A stretch of DNA of 64,000 bases. It comes from Luscinia megarhynchos (taxonomy: Eukaryota; Chordata; Aves; Passeriformes; Turdidae). Location of the stretch: assembly GCA_034336665.1 (NCBI GenBank), contig CM067592.1, forward strand, positions 48,451,761 to 48,515,760. Direction: 5' to 3'. Under the pieces are notes generated by a model. That model was given only the letters and a program-made list of their open reading frames with translations, was not told the DNA's origin and did no database searches. A program made the position numbers and the translations under genes. Shown in pieces: positions 35,951 to 49,400 of the stretch (positions are counted from its first letter, which is position 1; the number at the start of each line of letters is the position of its first letter).

Positions 35951-36619
35951 TGGCTGTTATCTTAGGGTACAGCACAGTGGGTATGTGATTTAACTCTCTT
36001 AGTTTTCTTCTTTAGTGTTTTTTACTTGCAAAATCTTTTGAAATAAGGAGATTTTGCATTCCTTCCTGATGACATACCTAAGCAGCTTCTCTGTCTTTTA
36101 TGAGGAGTCTCAAGGGTGCAGAACTTTCATTCTGCTTTTTGCTTCAGGCAATCTTGAGTTCTGGTGTGTGCTCCTTTAAAAAATACAATCACCCAAATGC
36201 AATCCCCAGGTCACATTTTTTTAGGCAGAATTGCAAATTATTTATAATCAATTTCTTAGCAGTGCAACAGGAGCACAAGCTGGGAGATGCCTGTGGAACC
36301 CAGCTCTCCCACTGAACCAGTTAGGTTTCCTGCAGAGTCTCCAAAGCCTTCATAATTCTCAAGGCTTTTCCATTGAGACAGACTGCAGAATCCACATGGC
36401 ATGAGGCGTCAGTCAGCTCTGTATCTGGTGATAGCCTCAGTAACCGATAACCTCCTTCCAGTGTACTATATTCTGCATCATACTGTAAATAACATTTTAA
36501 CAACACAGAACTTAACAAATAAATAAAGGCCTGAGAGAAATTACCAATACAGCTTCTGTCTTCCAAAGTCTGTCCTACTCATTTTTTTATCTAGGAACCT
36601 AGTTAGGATTAAAAGATGG

Positions 36620-37895
36620 TGCCATGTGTTGGCCCTGGCCAGATGCCAGCTACACACCAAAGCTGCTCACTCACTCCCTTCAAAAGTTGGACAGAGGAGA
36701 GAAAATTCAACAAAGGGTTTCTGAATTGAAATAGGACCAGGAAAGAGGTCACTCATCAAATAATGTGATGTGCAAAACAGGCTCAACTTATAGATATGCA
36801 TTGAATTTATTACTAACAAAATCAGAGTGGGAAAATGAGAAGTAAAATGGCCCTTAACAACACCTTCCGCCCACCCCTCCCTCTTTCCAGCTCCACCTCT
36901 CACCCCCATGGCACAGGGAGACAGGGTAGGGAGTAATGGTCAGTTCATCACCTGAGCCTTCTCTTGCTGCTCAGGGAGATGAGTCATTCCCCTGCTGCAC
37001 CCTGGGGTCCCTCCCACAGGAGACAGTTCTCCATGAGCTTCTCTGATGCAGCTCCATCTCGTGGGCACCAGTGACCTCCCTGTGACCTGCTGCTCCTGAA
37101 TCCCTCCCACGGGCACCAGCCCCCCTCAGACTGCTGTGGTGTGGGGCACTTTTCCACGGGGTGCAGCCTCCAAGGACAGGCTGCTCCAGCCTGGGAGCAG
37201 GGCCCCTCTCTCCACAGGTCTCCCACAGGGTCACAGCCTCCTCCAGGCACCCACTGCTCCAGCATGGGGCTCCTCCACGGGCTGTGGGTGGATCTCTGCA
37301 TCCCCATGGATCCCATGGGCTGTGGGTGGATCTCTGCATCCCCCATGGATCCCACGGGCTGTGGGTGGATCTCTGTATCCCCTGTGGATCCCCATGGGCT
37401 GTGGGTGGATCTCTGCATCCCCTGTGGATCCCACGGGCTGTGGGTGGATCTCTGCATCCCCCATGGATCCCCATGGGCTGCAGGGGCACAGCTGCTTCAC
37501 CATGGGCTGCACCACAGGCCATGGGGGAATCTTGGCTCCAGTGCCTGGAGCACCTCCTGCCCCTCCTTCTCCACTGACCTTGGTGTATGCAGCGTTGTCC
37601 CTCTCATGTTCTCAGTCCACTCTTCTCTGGTCACAATTACAAGCCCTTTACAGCCCTTACAGGCCCTGCATAAACCCTTTTTGTTTTTCTTTCTTCCTAA
37701 ATATGTTAACACACAGCATTTCTAATTGGTCCAGCCTTGGCCAGAGGCACATCTGTCTTTGGAGATGCCAGGAAACTGGCTCTGTAAGACATGGAAGAAG
37801 TGCCCAACATCTCCTCACAAAAGCCATCCCAGAATCCCTCCCTTTCCTTCCCCCCCCCCGCCATTTGCAAAACCAGGCCATGGAAATCCAATATA
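36620..37895 (-). mobile_element. 1.28-kb solo LTR with internal 39-bp repeats
   Basis: An avian ERV LTR in minus orientation. Reading leftward from 37,895 it begins TATATTGGATTTCCATGG (a mutated TG end), has a TATA-like ATATTTAGG near 37,700, an AATAAA poly(A) signal near 36,810, GAGTGAGTGAGCAGC near 36,670, and ends at 36,620 with GGCCAACACATGGCA. The bases GATGG flank it on both sides (36,615-36,619 and 37,896-37,900), a perfect 5-bp target-site duplication that supports a single insertion reduced to a solo LTR. GC-rich open frames of up to 256 codons across it are not genes. The family name was not determined. Confidence 0.82.
37283..37478. repeat. Five copies of a 39-bp tandem repeat inside the LTR
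   Basis: Unit starts TGTGGGTGGATCTCTGCATC and ends ATGGATCCCATGGGC or a variant. Five copies of 38-40 bp lie head to tail, varying mainly at CCCATGG versus CCTGTGG and CACGGG versus CATGGG. It is a minisatellite that grew within the LTR. Confidence 0.93.
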
Positions 37896-37900
37896 GATGG

Positions 37901-40900
37901 TCATAACTCAATGTCTTCTAAGACAAAGTAAGGTAGGTATAAGAAGTTTTTTTACACCACAGTAAAAAGCTTCACACCATAATAGGGAGTAAATATGATT
38001 TATTAGATAAAGAGTTTAGCTTTGAGAGTCTGAATTCAACTGGTTAGAGCCTTTTAATTTAGTGCCTAGTGCCTCATAGCAGCATATTCAATACAGTGAA
38101 AATAAGATGACTGATCAGAGCCTGTAATGGCACAAGTGCAGACCACATTAGATAATTTCAGACTGCTAATTGCTTTGGTTCTGTAATCCCTTTATCTTAC
38201 CACTATGCAATGCTTTATCCAACAAGAAATAAATACTCCAGGTTTATGTATTTTGCTATGAAAATAACCCACATAGCTTACATGAAAGCTTTAGTTTTTG
38301 CTATGTTCAAGTCATGGCAGTGGCAGCTGCACTTGGTCATGCTGGACTGTGGTATTTGTGTCAGAGCCACCAATGTTTTACAGTAGCATTGATTAGCTGG
38401 AACATACTGCTGGACCAGTGTGCTCCAAAGGGCCAGAAGTCTTCCCCAGTTTTCATGATTTGAGGAGCAAAATGTAGTGGCACATTGAGAAATGGGCTGG
38501 GCTGAGCTGTACCCAGAAAGCCAATACATTTTTGTGTCCTAGGGGTGCAGTGATGAAGCTAGGTCACTTGGCTTGGGTGATCAGGCTGTGTTCACTGTGG
38601 AATTGTCTACCTAGCTGGTCATGTTGTCCCTTCAAATCATACAAGCAAATTTTTTTCAGTCCTCTGTCTTTTCAGAATTTAGTCCATTTTATACCATATC
38701 AGTCCAGAAGCATAGTTGTCATGCTTTCTGTTCTTCATGAATGGTTTCCTACTGAATTAACATACTGATAGATAATTGAAAGTTTCTGGGGTTGATGTTA
38801 GGAGCTTGTTCATGCATTTATTTGTTGTAATTTGTGTGATTGTTTATTACACCATGCAATTTAACAAATAGTCCAGAAAAGTGGAGCTGCTGAGTTATTC
38901 TTTGTAATCATTATATTTCTAAGGAAGGGCCATTAGCTGCTCATAATATGGACTTACGTTGAGCAATGCAGTAAATTAAGCTGATGGATACTATATTGTT
39001 GTGTCGTTCACATTGTCCTTTCATTTGTAAATTGTGGGATTTAATTATGTCCTAATGAATGTTTTTATATAGATGCAGTAATACTATCAGGCATTTGTCT
39101 TACATTCACCACAAGCTCAGTTTTTCATTATCAAAACTAATTTTCTTTTTCCACAGGTCAACTAGTTTTATTAGTTAAACTACAGGAAGGGACAAAGTAC
39201 AAAGTGCAAAGGTCCGGTATATTTCATCTGATGAAAATAATGTTTTTAAACATGTCTCAGACTCTTGAACTCCAAGATTTATTTCAAAAGCACTTCGTGG
39301 GAAGCCCACAAAAAAATCAGATCCCCTAAAATACATTTTACCACGATTTTTCATATTGGAAGGTCAAATCTTTGTTTGCCCTGCAGACCTCTCATGTTCA
39401 GTAGAAAGAAGATGGTAGAATTACAATTAGGGGATTAGTTTAGAATGTTATTATAAAAAGAAGCAATTGTGAGCAATTCTGAAATGCTAAATCCTCTTTG
39501 AGAACTGTTTCTTAAAGCATCATAGTTGGGAAGTCCTTAACATCCATTACATCTCATGACAGGCAAAGTATTTCCAGAGTTATTTTTTTCTCTAAATAGA
39601 AGTAGGTAAAAGGGACTATCACTATTTACATTCCACAGGGTCATCAAGTTTTACTCAGAAAATAATGTTCCACTGCTAGTAAATATTTTTTGCAGATCTG
39701 TAAATATGACAGAATGTGTTATGGGTATTATAGCAGAAAAGACTGATACACAGTCTGCAAAAACAAGCACAGAAAATTTATTTGAAATTTTATCAGGTGT
39801 GGGAACATGTTTACACAAAAAAGACATCTGCTTTCCTTTCAGAAAGTGTTAACTGGGGCATAAATATAAGTCTTCGTGAGACAGTTTTTTGTTATTCTGT
39901 GCTTCTCTTTACCTCTGTCTTGGGGATAAAAAGCATATCTCAGTTCTTATTCCTATTAACCTTAGTTCTTTAAGCACTTACAGCCTAAATGAGTTGTCTT
40001 TATACTCAAAGTTTATTCCTGAAGATCTTTCTGTGTGCATGCTAGTGTTTCAACTCAAAAGTAGACGGTAGGATAATAGTAGGGATAATTTTAGTTTTCT
40101 GGAGTGCTGGGGCCTGGGTTAGTAAGATGATTGCTTGTATTCCCCATAGATGTCTCCTTTCCTCACTCCATTTCATCATACCTTCACACATAAAAAGAAG
40201 TGCAGTTGAACTAATTCACTTGTTTGGCTTGATGCCTGCACTTTGAAATATGTTCCATCGAAGTCTCATCTTTTAATGCTCATGTGAACAGTAGTACAGC
40301 AGTGCACCATCTGCACCCTAGACTAATTCATCTGATAATGTTGTAGAAACCAAAATATTATGAAGTCTTAAGCAGACAAGAAGCATAAACCTTGACATAA
40401 TGTTTCCTGCAATTTTTCAGTGAAGCTGTTCTGTAACATCTGCCTGATGCTGGAATAAACCATGCAATTAATCTAACAGTTCTAATGACAAAGGGATGTG
40501 AGAGATCAGAAGCGAGCATATAAGGTTACCCCTTACCCTTTAGCAGCTCTATGTTGCTCTTTTGTGAAAGACACAGTTTAGGCATGGAGCATGCAGTTTC
40601 ACAGTCTAGGTATGGTATCTCTCCCATGGAGCTGAAATATGAGTTTATCCAAAGACTGCTTTCAACCTACCACAGATGACATCTGTTCTGTGGAGTTTTT
40701 CAAGGTATTGTGTCACTCGGCTTTAGGGGTGTTGGATGGGTACCTGTGTTAAGGTTTCCGTTCTACTTCCATGGGTGTGTCTCCTAAAAAACTGGAGATT
40801 ACATCAAATTTATAAGCTTTGGATGAGATCTATAGAATTGAAAGGCACCTGCAGTATCTCTTTGGGATGGAACAGCTACATGGCTACATCAGCGTGAGTT

Positions 40901-43900
40901 TCTGTAGACAGAATCTGCTTCACTAAATTACCTTGGAATGATAGGGTTTGCATGGGGCCTACACATTTCCTGAAGCACCCTTACTTTACATTTTTATTGA
41001 TTCACAAGAGTTATCAGTATGTTTATAATAAAGTAAATCCCTTTTAACCCATTAGTTTTCTGAAAATTATTTTTGTTGAAATATAGACATTATTTTGCTG
41101 CTGTGAGCCTTATTTGTCTGCTTCTGTTCAATACAGTGATTGACATATATTTGAATCTGAGTGTATATTTGCATTGCAAGTTAGGTCTTTACTTTTCCAT
41201 ATTTAGGACATTACCAGTTTTGTTTGTTGTTTTGCCTCCATTTTTGTTTTTAAGAAGTAGTGAAAAATACAGTGTCAGTATCCATATTTGTTTTATAATA
41301 AATAAGTTGGAGCAGAAATTAACAGAAGAATGATGATGCTTAGCAGAATTTGGAAAATCTGATTTTCTGGCAATAGTAGATTTTCCATTGCAGTTATAAC
41401 TGGTATATTCAATATCTGAAGCTTGTCCTGTATTTTATTTTGTTCCTTTATATAATTCACATATCACTTATATTTTTCATGCCAGTTTAAGCAGGTATAT
41501 TAAAGAATGAATAACAGAATATGTAGTGATTTTTATCTTGAATGCACGTGTATGCCACAACAGTATGTCTCTGACCTAAATTGAGCTAATGTCCTTTTAT
41601 TTTAGAGCAGGCAGGTGAAGAATTGCATGACAGGTTCTGATCTTACAGGATCTCTAATTTGTATGTTGTCCTGTTGTTAAAACAGGAAGTCCACAAGAAG
41701 AATAATCCTCCAATTGCATGTACTCCCACATACATGCAATGATTTAATAATTGGACCTGTCTGAACATGATTATGTAAAGGACAGCAAATGTAGGTGGTT
41801 TACACTATCTTTGTATATATGCCTGATTGTTTTCCATAGTTGAACCTAGGGTTAGAAACTCAATAGAGACAAAGTCGGGTGTGGCCAACAGCCTTTGCTT
41901 TAGTGTCTGCCTGTCATTCACTTAAACCAAAGCCTGATGCAGTTCCGGATGAGTGAAGAAGAGAAGAAAGACAAAAAAAAAAAAGTGTTAAGGCATTGAA
42001 GAGGGTGTTTTGAAATGAAGAAAGGAGTAGAAGGTGTAGAAGTTCTTTGCAAAGAACAATAGAGGAAAGCATTTCAGAATTTGCCCTGATTTTAGTGCAT
42101 CAGTGAGATGTGTGTTTTCTGCATGTGAAGCAGTGTGTCTATTCATTGCCATCCAGTTGGCTGTAATGATGAAAACTGCAGATTCCTCCCATGTATTGCA
42201 CCTTGGTACTTAAGTGTGATCAGTGGTTCCTAAAGAAATACCCGTAGCTGAAGCTTCAGACTTGCTGACACCGCAGTGATGGTCTTCAGGGCAGTGACAG
42301 TGGCTCAAAAAACTGAATGCTTATAAACTTGATTTTGTGGCTTGTTATACTGGATTCTCACTCGTTTTTCTAAAAAAAATTTGGACTTCAGTTCCTGCTG
42401 TATGGGATGAGGATTCACTCTTCTCACTTAGTCAGCTGGGTGGCATTCTTTTCAGAGAACAGATGTATTATTATTTGGGAGTACTCTTGGGATACGTGGT
42501 GATTGCTGCCTCAAAGATTCTGATGGCATCTGCTTCTCTAATAGCAGATCTTGTGTGTGATACAGCTGGGTATACCCAAATAATTTGGGACTGAATCAAA
42601 ACCATAAACCTATGGAATGTATGAGTGGCAAAAGATGTAATTGAAATGGGATAAAGAACAGCAAGGTAAGAATGCAATTTCCTAATCATTTGTTATGTAG
42701 CAATTAGAATGATGAAAGCATTCTAGAGGGAAGTAGGTCTAAGGTTGTTTTTGAGTTTGTGCCAATTCAGGAATAAATTACAAGTGCTAAAATCTGTGTG
42801 AATTTAATCAGTATCCTCAGTGTTGTTAAAGATTCCACCAAATTCTAATGGATAAAATATTAGAATAAATATAATGCAGCTGTGTAACAGAAGTGCTAAA
42901 TATATAGTGAAAAAAGATCTAGCACCGTTATTTTTATGTGTTGAATAATGTGTGTTTCTGGAAGGAAGCAGGAGAGGGAAGGCTATAAACGAACCTGGGC
43001 ATGGGGACATTCGACAATATAACAAATACTCTTGTTTCTGTTATGATGTGAGAGAGGGCATGGCATCTAGGCCATGGTCTGGATGAATGGGTGAAGAACC
43101 TATCCAAGTGCTTCCCATTTGGAAGAATGCACAGAAGTGAGAAGAGGACTGCAATAATGTAGAAACCTCAGGCACTAATCAAGCGATAAGTGATGTTTTG
43201 GGAGGATTTTCTTTGTTGTTTTTCTACATCTAAATAAAATTAAATTGAATGCATAAATTATTATTTATGTAAGGTTTGCCAAATTATCTGCAGAATTTGT
43301 ATTTTGAAGACATCCTGGATTTTCTTTTAACTCAATGTTTCACCTGTGGAATATTAATTCATAATGAAGTACCATATATTGAGATTCTCAAATTGGGGAT
43401 GACCTGTTAAAAGAAAAAAGTTGAAGACTCAGACTGAGTGCAGGTAGTGCAAATAGTGGGCCATTTACCCCAACAACTTCTCCACCATTATGATGGCTTT
43501 TCCTGCTGATCTCACATGTTTTCTCTTTTCAGTGATCTTCTAGCTTTTGGACTTTTTTCGGGTTGGGGTTTTTGTTCAGTTTTTTTTGGGGGGGAGGGAG
43601 AGGAGAAGGGGAGTGGGGAGACAGTGTCTTGGATGGGTGCTTTTGTTTGTTGGTTTGGTTTTGGTGCTTTTTGTTGGTTTTAGTGGTGGTGGTTTGGGGT
43701 ATTTTTTGCTATGATTACTTTGAACCAACCTCTGCTTCTGGTGTCTTTAAGTGTCATATCTTACATATCTGTCATATCTGTAAGTGCCAGTCTTACAAAA
43801 TCTTACTTTGAGAGAATGGGAATCTTACTGGTGAGTTGGTTATATGCATGGTTTCGTGATATACTGAAGGTGCAGTGAATTCCTCCACTGCTGTAATCAC

Positions 43901-45910
43901 AGTAATCACCTTTTAGTTTGGATGTGCCTTTGAAAAGACAGCCTGTTTTGCAGGATATTTTTCCAGCATCTACATCTGTCTTAGAAAGTGCCAAAATTTC
44001 AATGCTTTTAACAGTTCCCACTAAAATTATTCTGTGAAGCCATGGGATGAGATATGGTGTAAAGTGACCTTAAGGTTTCAAGAGTTCCTGAAGAAACATC
44101 ACCACAGAACCGCCCAATGACCTTTTAACTGGAGTGCAAATAAAAGTTTTTAATGGTGCACTCTGATTGGGATCCAAGACAAAGACCTTCCTGTTGAGTC
44201 ACAGCATGTGCTGCACACAAACATACAAGTAGAAATGAGAAGCTACCAGGCTTTTCTTTTTCTTGGTCGGAAATTGTTTGGGACATAGTGTAGGAAGCAT
44301 GCTGCATATAAGAGTTCTGTAGGAGGAAGCTTAGCTACCTGACAACTCCTGCATTCAAACTGGGAATTGACTTTATGGTCAATTTTTGTTAAAAAGTGGC
44401 ATCTGACTTTCGTTTAGAGCTAAACTGAGCGCTGCCAGGCTGTAGTGCAGATGGCACCTTCCAGAGCTCAGCTTCCAGTCAGCTGTGCTTTCCCTGTGTG
44501 CTGGCAGCTGTGGCCACATACATGACAAAGAGCACTCATTTATTTTGCTTCAGAGTAAACTGCTTCCTATGGTCATAAGAGAAAGATCTCATCTTAACCC
44601 TTCTTGCTGGTTATGTTTGTATGTTGTATGAATAATGAGTTTCGTTCCTTTATTTTTTGTAGGATTGGGTATTGGCCACAGTTGTGGGCAACTTGGTTTG
44701 AAAAGCAAGATCCTTAACTTGCAGTAAAGGTAGTTTTCATCTATTTATACCTTTTAAGAGCTTAGTGCTATAGCTCTGTTATAGTAAATTTTTTGTGTGC
44801 CTGGTTGGAAGGAGAGCTCGTACAATGTGACAGTTGCTCTGACTTCAAACAGTAAACAGTAATCAAATTCTGTACTTCTGCCTATAAAGCACTTTACCCC
44901 AGGGACGAATTTATATAAAAAACATTACTCCAGATCAGTTTGTGATTGGTTTTGTTTGCTTTGTTAAATTCCCTTTAAAGCACACCATAGGTTAAGCAGT
45001 ATGCAGAAAAGTCTTTCAAAGTTGTTTAGTTCACTAGAAAGGTAAAGCAGAGTCATAAACTGGAAAGTTACTTTTCAGTTTGTAGGGGGAACAAGGCAAT
45101 TCCACAGTTGTTTCCTGGAGCATACTGCTAGGGCATTGCTCCTATGGTCTGTGCAGAGCTATGCAGTCAATACAAAAGCTGGCTGGTTACTATCTGCTAA
45201 ACTGCATTAAAGGGCAGCACATTTTTGTTATTCTGAACTCTCCCCTGGTGAAAAATCCTTGTTACAGCAACAGTTAGTTGTATTGTCATTGGAGAGGAGG
45301 CTGGCATTCCTCAGAGGGGGTAGTTATAATGTGTTCTTTCTAATACTGTTTTTTGATATATGATGTCTCTGACTTTGTTTACTTGCTTTCATATTTCACA
45401 TATCATGAATGGCAAGGAAAACAAGTTTTTTCCTCCAAGCGAGTCCTTCAAGACTGCTGATTAGAGCTCTGGAGTGCGGATGGTTGCTCCACTGTTTCCA
45501 TCCAGCAGAATCTCTTATTTCCCCTATGCATGGTAGTAGGTCTTTTTGGCCAAATGGTATCTTTGCATGTGCTCAAGGTTGCATGGTGGGCATCAGAATT
45601 ATTTTACAGAGAAAAATTTCTTCAGCCATCAAGTCAGTTCAATCCTGCAAGTTAAGACCAATATAGAAATCAACTGTGGATGATTTATTTCTTTGAATTT
45701 TGAAAGCACAAATCCTACAACTAGACAATTATGACCCACCACCACTTGCAGAGGCTATGCCATGTGGCTGCATGCTGCTGAAGCATCGTATCACTTACCA
45801 AATTGCAGGTTATGACTACACCATGCCCTTGACCTATAAAAATCTTATTCAAAAGACACTTGTACAAATACCTTGCCTTTGTCTCCTTGATGTAAGTTTG
45901 AAAATATCTA
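37901..45910. other. Long non-coding, intron-like stretch
   Basis: About 8 kb with no exon, RNA gene or clear mobile element recognised. It is AT-rich with evenly spread stops. A G/T-rich low-complexity tract lies at 43,556-43,702, and an A-run near 41,972. It is probably inside MOB3B intron 1. Confidence 0.5.
43556..43702. repeat. G/T-rich low-complexity tract
   Basis: TTTTTTTTGGGGGGGAGGGA followed by GGGGAG, TTGTTGG and GGTGGTGG words. Its openness on the + strand explains the short glycine- and tryptophan-rich frame there, which is not a gene. Confidence 0.65.
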
Positions 45911-45916
45911 TCCTGG

Positions 45917-46495
45917 GATGCAGCCGGCAGAGAGCATCGTCAACTGGGCGAGAGAAGGGATTGTCCTGCTCTGCTCTGCACTGGGGCAGCCTCACTTAGA
46001 GTGCTGGGGACAGGTCTGGGTTGCACAGCACAGAAAAGACATTGAGCTGTTAGAGAGTGTCCAAAAGAAGACAATGAGGATGGTGAAGGACCTTGAGGGG
46101 AAGCCATGTGAGGAACAGTGAGGTCACTTGGTCTGTTCAGTTTGGAGGAGACTGAGGGGAGACCTCACTGCAGTTACAGATTCCTTGAGAGGGGAGCAGG
46201 AGGGGCAGGCACTGATCCCTGCTCTGTGGTGACAGGGATAGGACCCAAGGGAATGGCCTGAATTATGTCAAGGGAGGTCTGGATTGGATATCAGAAGGTT
46301 CTTCACCCAGAAGGTGTTTGTGCACTGGAACAGACTCCCCAGGAAAGGGGTCACAGCACCAGGCCTGACAGACCTCAAGAAGTATTTAGATAGTACTTTC
46401 AGGGTCGTGCTGTGACTCTTGGGGATGTCCTGTGAAGGGCGAGGAATGGCACTTGATGGTCCTGATGGGTCCCTTCCTGCTCAAGTGATTTGTGA
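45917..46495 (+). mobile_element. CR1 LINE, 5'-truncated 3' end
   Basis: Same subfamily and landmarks as the copy at 8.32 kb: ATTGTCCTGCTCTGCTCTGC, GACATTGAGCTGTTAGAGAG, AGGATGGTGAAGGACCTTGA, TCACTTGGTCTGTTCAG, GGAGACTGAGGGGAGACCTC, TTCTTCACCCAGAAGGTG and a tail with CACTTGATGGTCCTGATGGG. It is degenerate and contains no intact ORF. Confidence 0.9.
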
Positions 46496-46499
46496 TAAT

Positions 46500-49400
46500 C
46501 AGCTGTAGTTTCTGCCACTCTGTATTGCCATATTGAGTGCTTTGATCCAAACCATGGAAAGTAGACTTCTGCAGTTATTTCATATGCTAAGCTTTTCTGA
46601 TAATCATGCAGAGCTGTGTTTTAAAGTTAATGGATTAGGTCCTATAGCTGCTGGAGGTCCATTTCAGGACAAGATTACAGATTTATGGTATAAATAATTG
46701 GAAGATGTTCACAACAAAAACTATAATTTTTGAGTTATTTGCAGTTTATTTGAAGGGCTGCACTGACTCCCACATGATTTTAGATGAGTTTTGTTTCTTA
46801 GCAACATGGAGTTAAGGCAATTTTTTTGTAACTGAAAATCATCATGTTCATGTTCATATTTATCAGTTTTTGTTAAGAAAAGGTGCAGTGCTCCAACTAA
46901 GGATGCCCTAGCCTCCTTGCAGATCTTTGCTTTGGAAAATGCCTCTGGTATGAATATCTTAGGACTGTGTCACCAACAATGTGTCTCTGCTGTCTATCCT
47001 GCCGCATTAACCTGCACTTTGGTAGGAGAAGCCAGACTAAGGCTAATGCGTCTGAATGGACATCAGCTGAACTTTTTACATCTTGTTTCTAGTGTCTTTG
47101 CTTGTGGGAAGTGCTGTTTTCACCATGGAGCCTTAGCTATTTGTCTCTGCCAGCACAGTGTTTGTAACTTGACTCTGCCATTGTATCTCTGGGTTTTTGC
47201 ATGCTTTCCTTAGACAAGAAAATGAGTGGCTTTAATTGAAATGTCACTGAGATGGAACATATGATTTAGACATTTTTCTTAAAGCAGAACACATACATGG
47301 TTTCCTAAGGCTAAGATTTAGACCAAAAATAAAACTTGAGTTTGGCCAGGGCATGCAGACTAGGGCTCTGAAGTTCTAGGGCATGTAAGCTACTGGCTTC
47401 TAGCAGATAGGCCTTGTACAGAAAGGCCCTGACATGAGGTCCCAAATAACATTTTTGTGTGTGAATATTTTTCTGTTCCCTATAGGTCTTATCAACTGAC
47501 TAGCATTTTTTCAATGGAATTGAGTGGACTTGGTTTTAGGCTTTCATATGGGAATTGTGGATGATCTGATAGTGTTGGAGAGGGTAGGACTTAAACTCTT
47601 TCAGAGTTTACTCAGTTGTGCTAATACTTTAAAAAGCCAGAATGTAGATTTAGGATTGAAGCTGAACAGAACAGAACAGAGAGATTTTTGAAGTTCAACC
47701 ACAGTTTGATAAGGATATCTTATTGTTTTGTAAAGGGGAATTTTCAGAGTGTAACAGTAAAATTTTAGCTCTGTTTTCTGAATTAATTAGCACAGCTCCC
47801 ACTGGACACAGCTTAGTCAACATTTCATCCTCAGGAGTGGCTTGGAATCAGAAATTAAGCAAGCTGGGGGAAACAAACATTATTTTATAACAGAGAATCA
47901 AAATGTAATTTAATTTGTGTCCTCTTCTTCAAGGCTGTTAAGGACTCTTACTCCTTCCACCTGATCTTAGTATACTGATTTTTAAGGAATGAAGGATAAC
48001 TGTTCTCTGTTGCAGCAAATGGTGCAACATGCCTATAAAAAAAGCCATTCCATCCACAGTGGTCGTGAAGTCTCTGTCCACAGACACCAAGAGATTTTGG
48101 CAGAAGCAGAGTTAGTGAGCTGGTTCTATTGGTCTTCACACTGCAGTTAGTAAGCTGACCCACTCAGTCCAACAGTATGGTCAGCTGTGTACAAAGCAGT
48201 AATTGTAACAGCAGTTGGTGAAACAAGCCACGTGCAGCTGTAAAGGCTTTACTTTATTGGTAGTGGAAGGATGTAGCAGGTAACAGGGGCTTGATAACTG
48301 AAAGCAGAGGCTGGTTGTGTACTTAGAGAATGTGGTTTAGTGATTCAGGATTAGTGGCACAGGATTCTCTGTGCTTGCACGTGTGCTACCAACAGCTCAG
48401 ACCAGTAAAAGAGCCTGTGAACCAGAGAGAGAGCTGGAAAAACCTGTGTGCAATACTTTTTATTGCAGTATTCAAAGGGAATGTCTGAACTATATGTTTT
48501 GCTGTGATCGGTCACTCTGTCTGTAGTTGCCTGAGATAAGGGAGTTCCCAATCTGCTTGAAATTTGGGAGGTATGAAATTGTCATGGCAAACACTGTAAT
48601 TCACTTGGGTGGCCGTGGCTAAATAACCACTCCCATGGGGTTTTAGTTCAATCTGTCTCATCCTCTGCCTTCCACCTTTCTTACGTTGTCCTTTCCCTGT
48701 TCTGTGTGACCAAACGAGATCAAAGAAGCCGATTGTGATTAAAAAACCATGTTTTTAAAATTATTACAGTTTACTTGTGAGTCTCATACAGCTCCCTGCA
48801 AAGGGTTGTATAGATGCTAGGGCCAAGTATCATAGGGGAGATGTCAAGAAGGAAGGAACATGAAAGAAGAGGAAGCAGGACTGAGTTTTTGGAAAAATGA
48901 TGTAGCCATACATGCTCCTGCATGACTGTTAGTCTGTAATGGGTCAAGACCTCATATTCCTAGATAACAGGGGAGCATAAGCTGAATTTCACTGTCATCT
49001 AAGTCATGTGTTTTTTGTAGTTTCTTTACTGTAGTTCTGAGAGATACTTATTTCAGTTTATCTTAAATTATATGCTACAAGAAGTCCACATTCCTAACTA
49101 GAATGCCATGGATCCTGTAACCAATATAATCTTGTAGTGAATAAGTGTCAGGGTACTTTCAGTACCTTCGTGGTGATCAGTGTACATTTGCAGAACTGCA
49201 GATAAGGTATAATTGGATTTAGAACTTGTAAAAGGCACTAGAATGATACTAGTTGAGTGGCCAGTCCTCTGTTAAAGCGTAAACATTTATCCCTATCAAG
49301 AAAAAACATGCTTCATCTGCATTATTAAACAGCACTTATTGTCTAAGATCTGACACTCATACCTGATTCTGCTGCTGTTGAACAGCTGATGCACTTCATC

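Noticed and set aside
36971..37911. ORFs up to 256 codons on both strands with repeats of WISASPMDP or similar
   Set aside because: They read the 39-bp tandem repeat and GC-rich part of the solo LTR.
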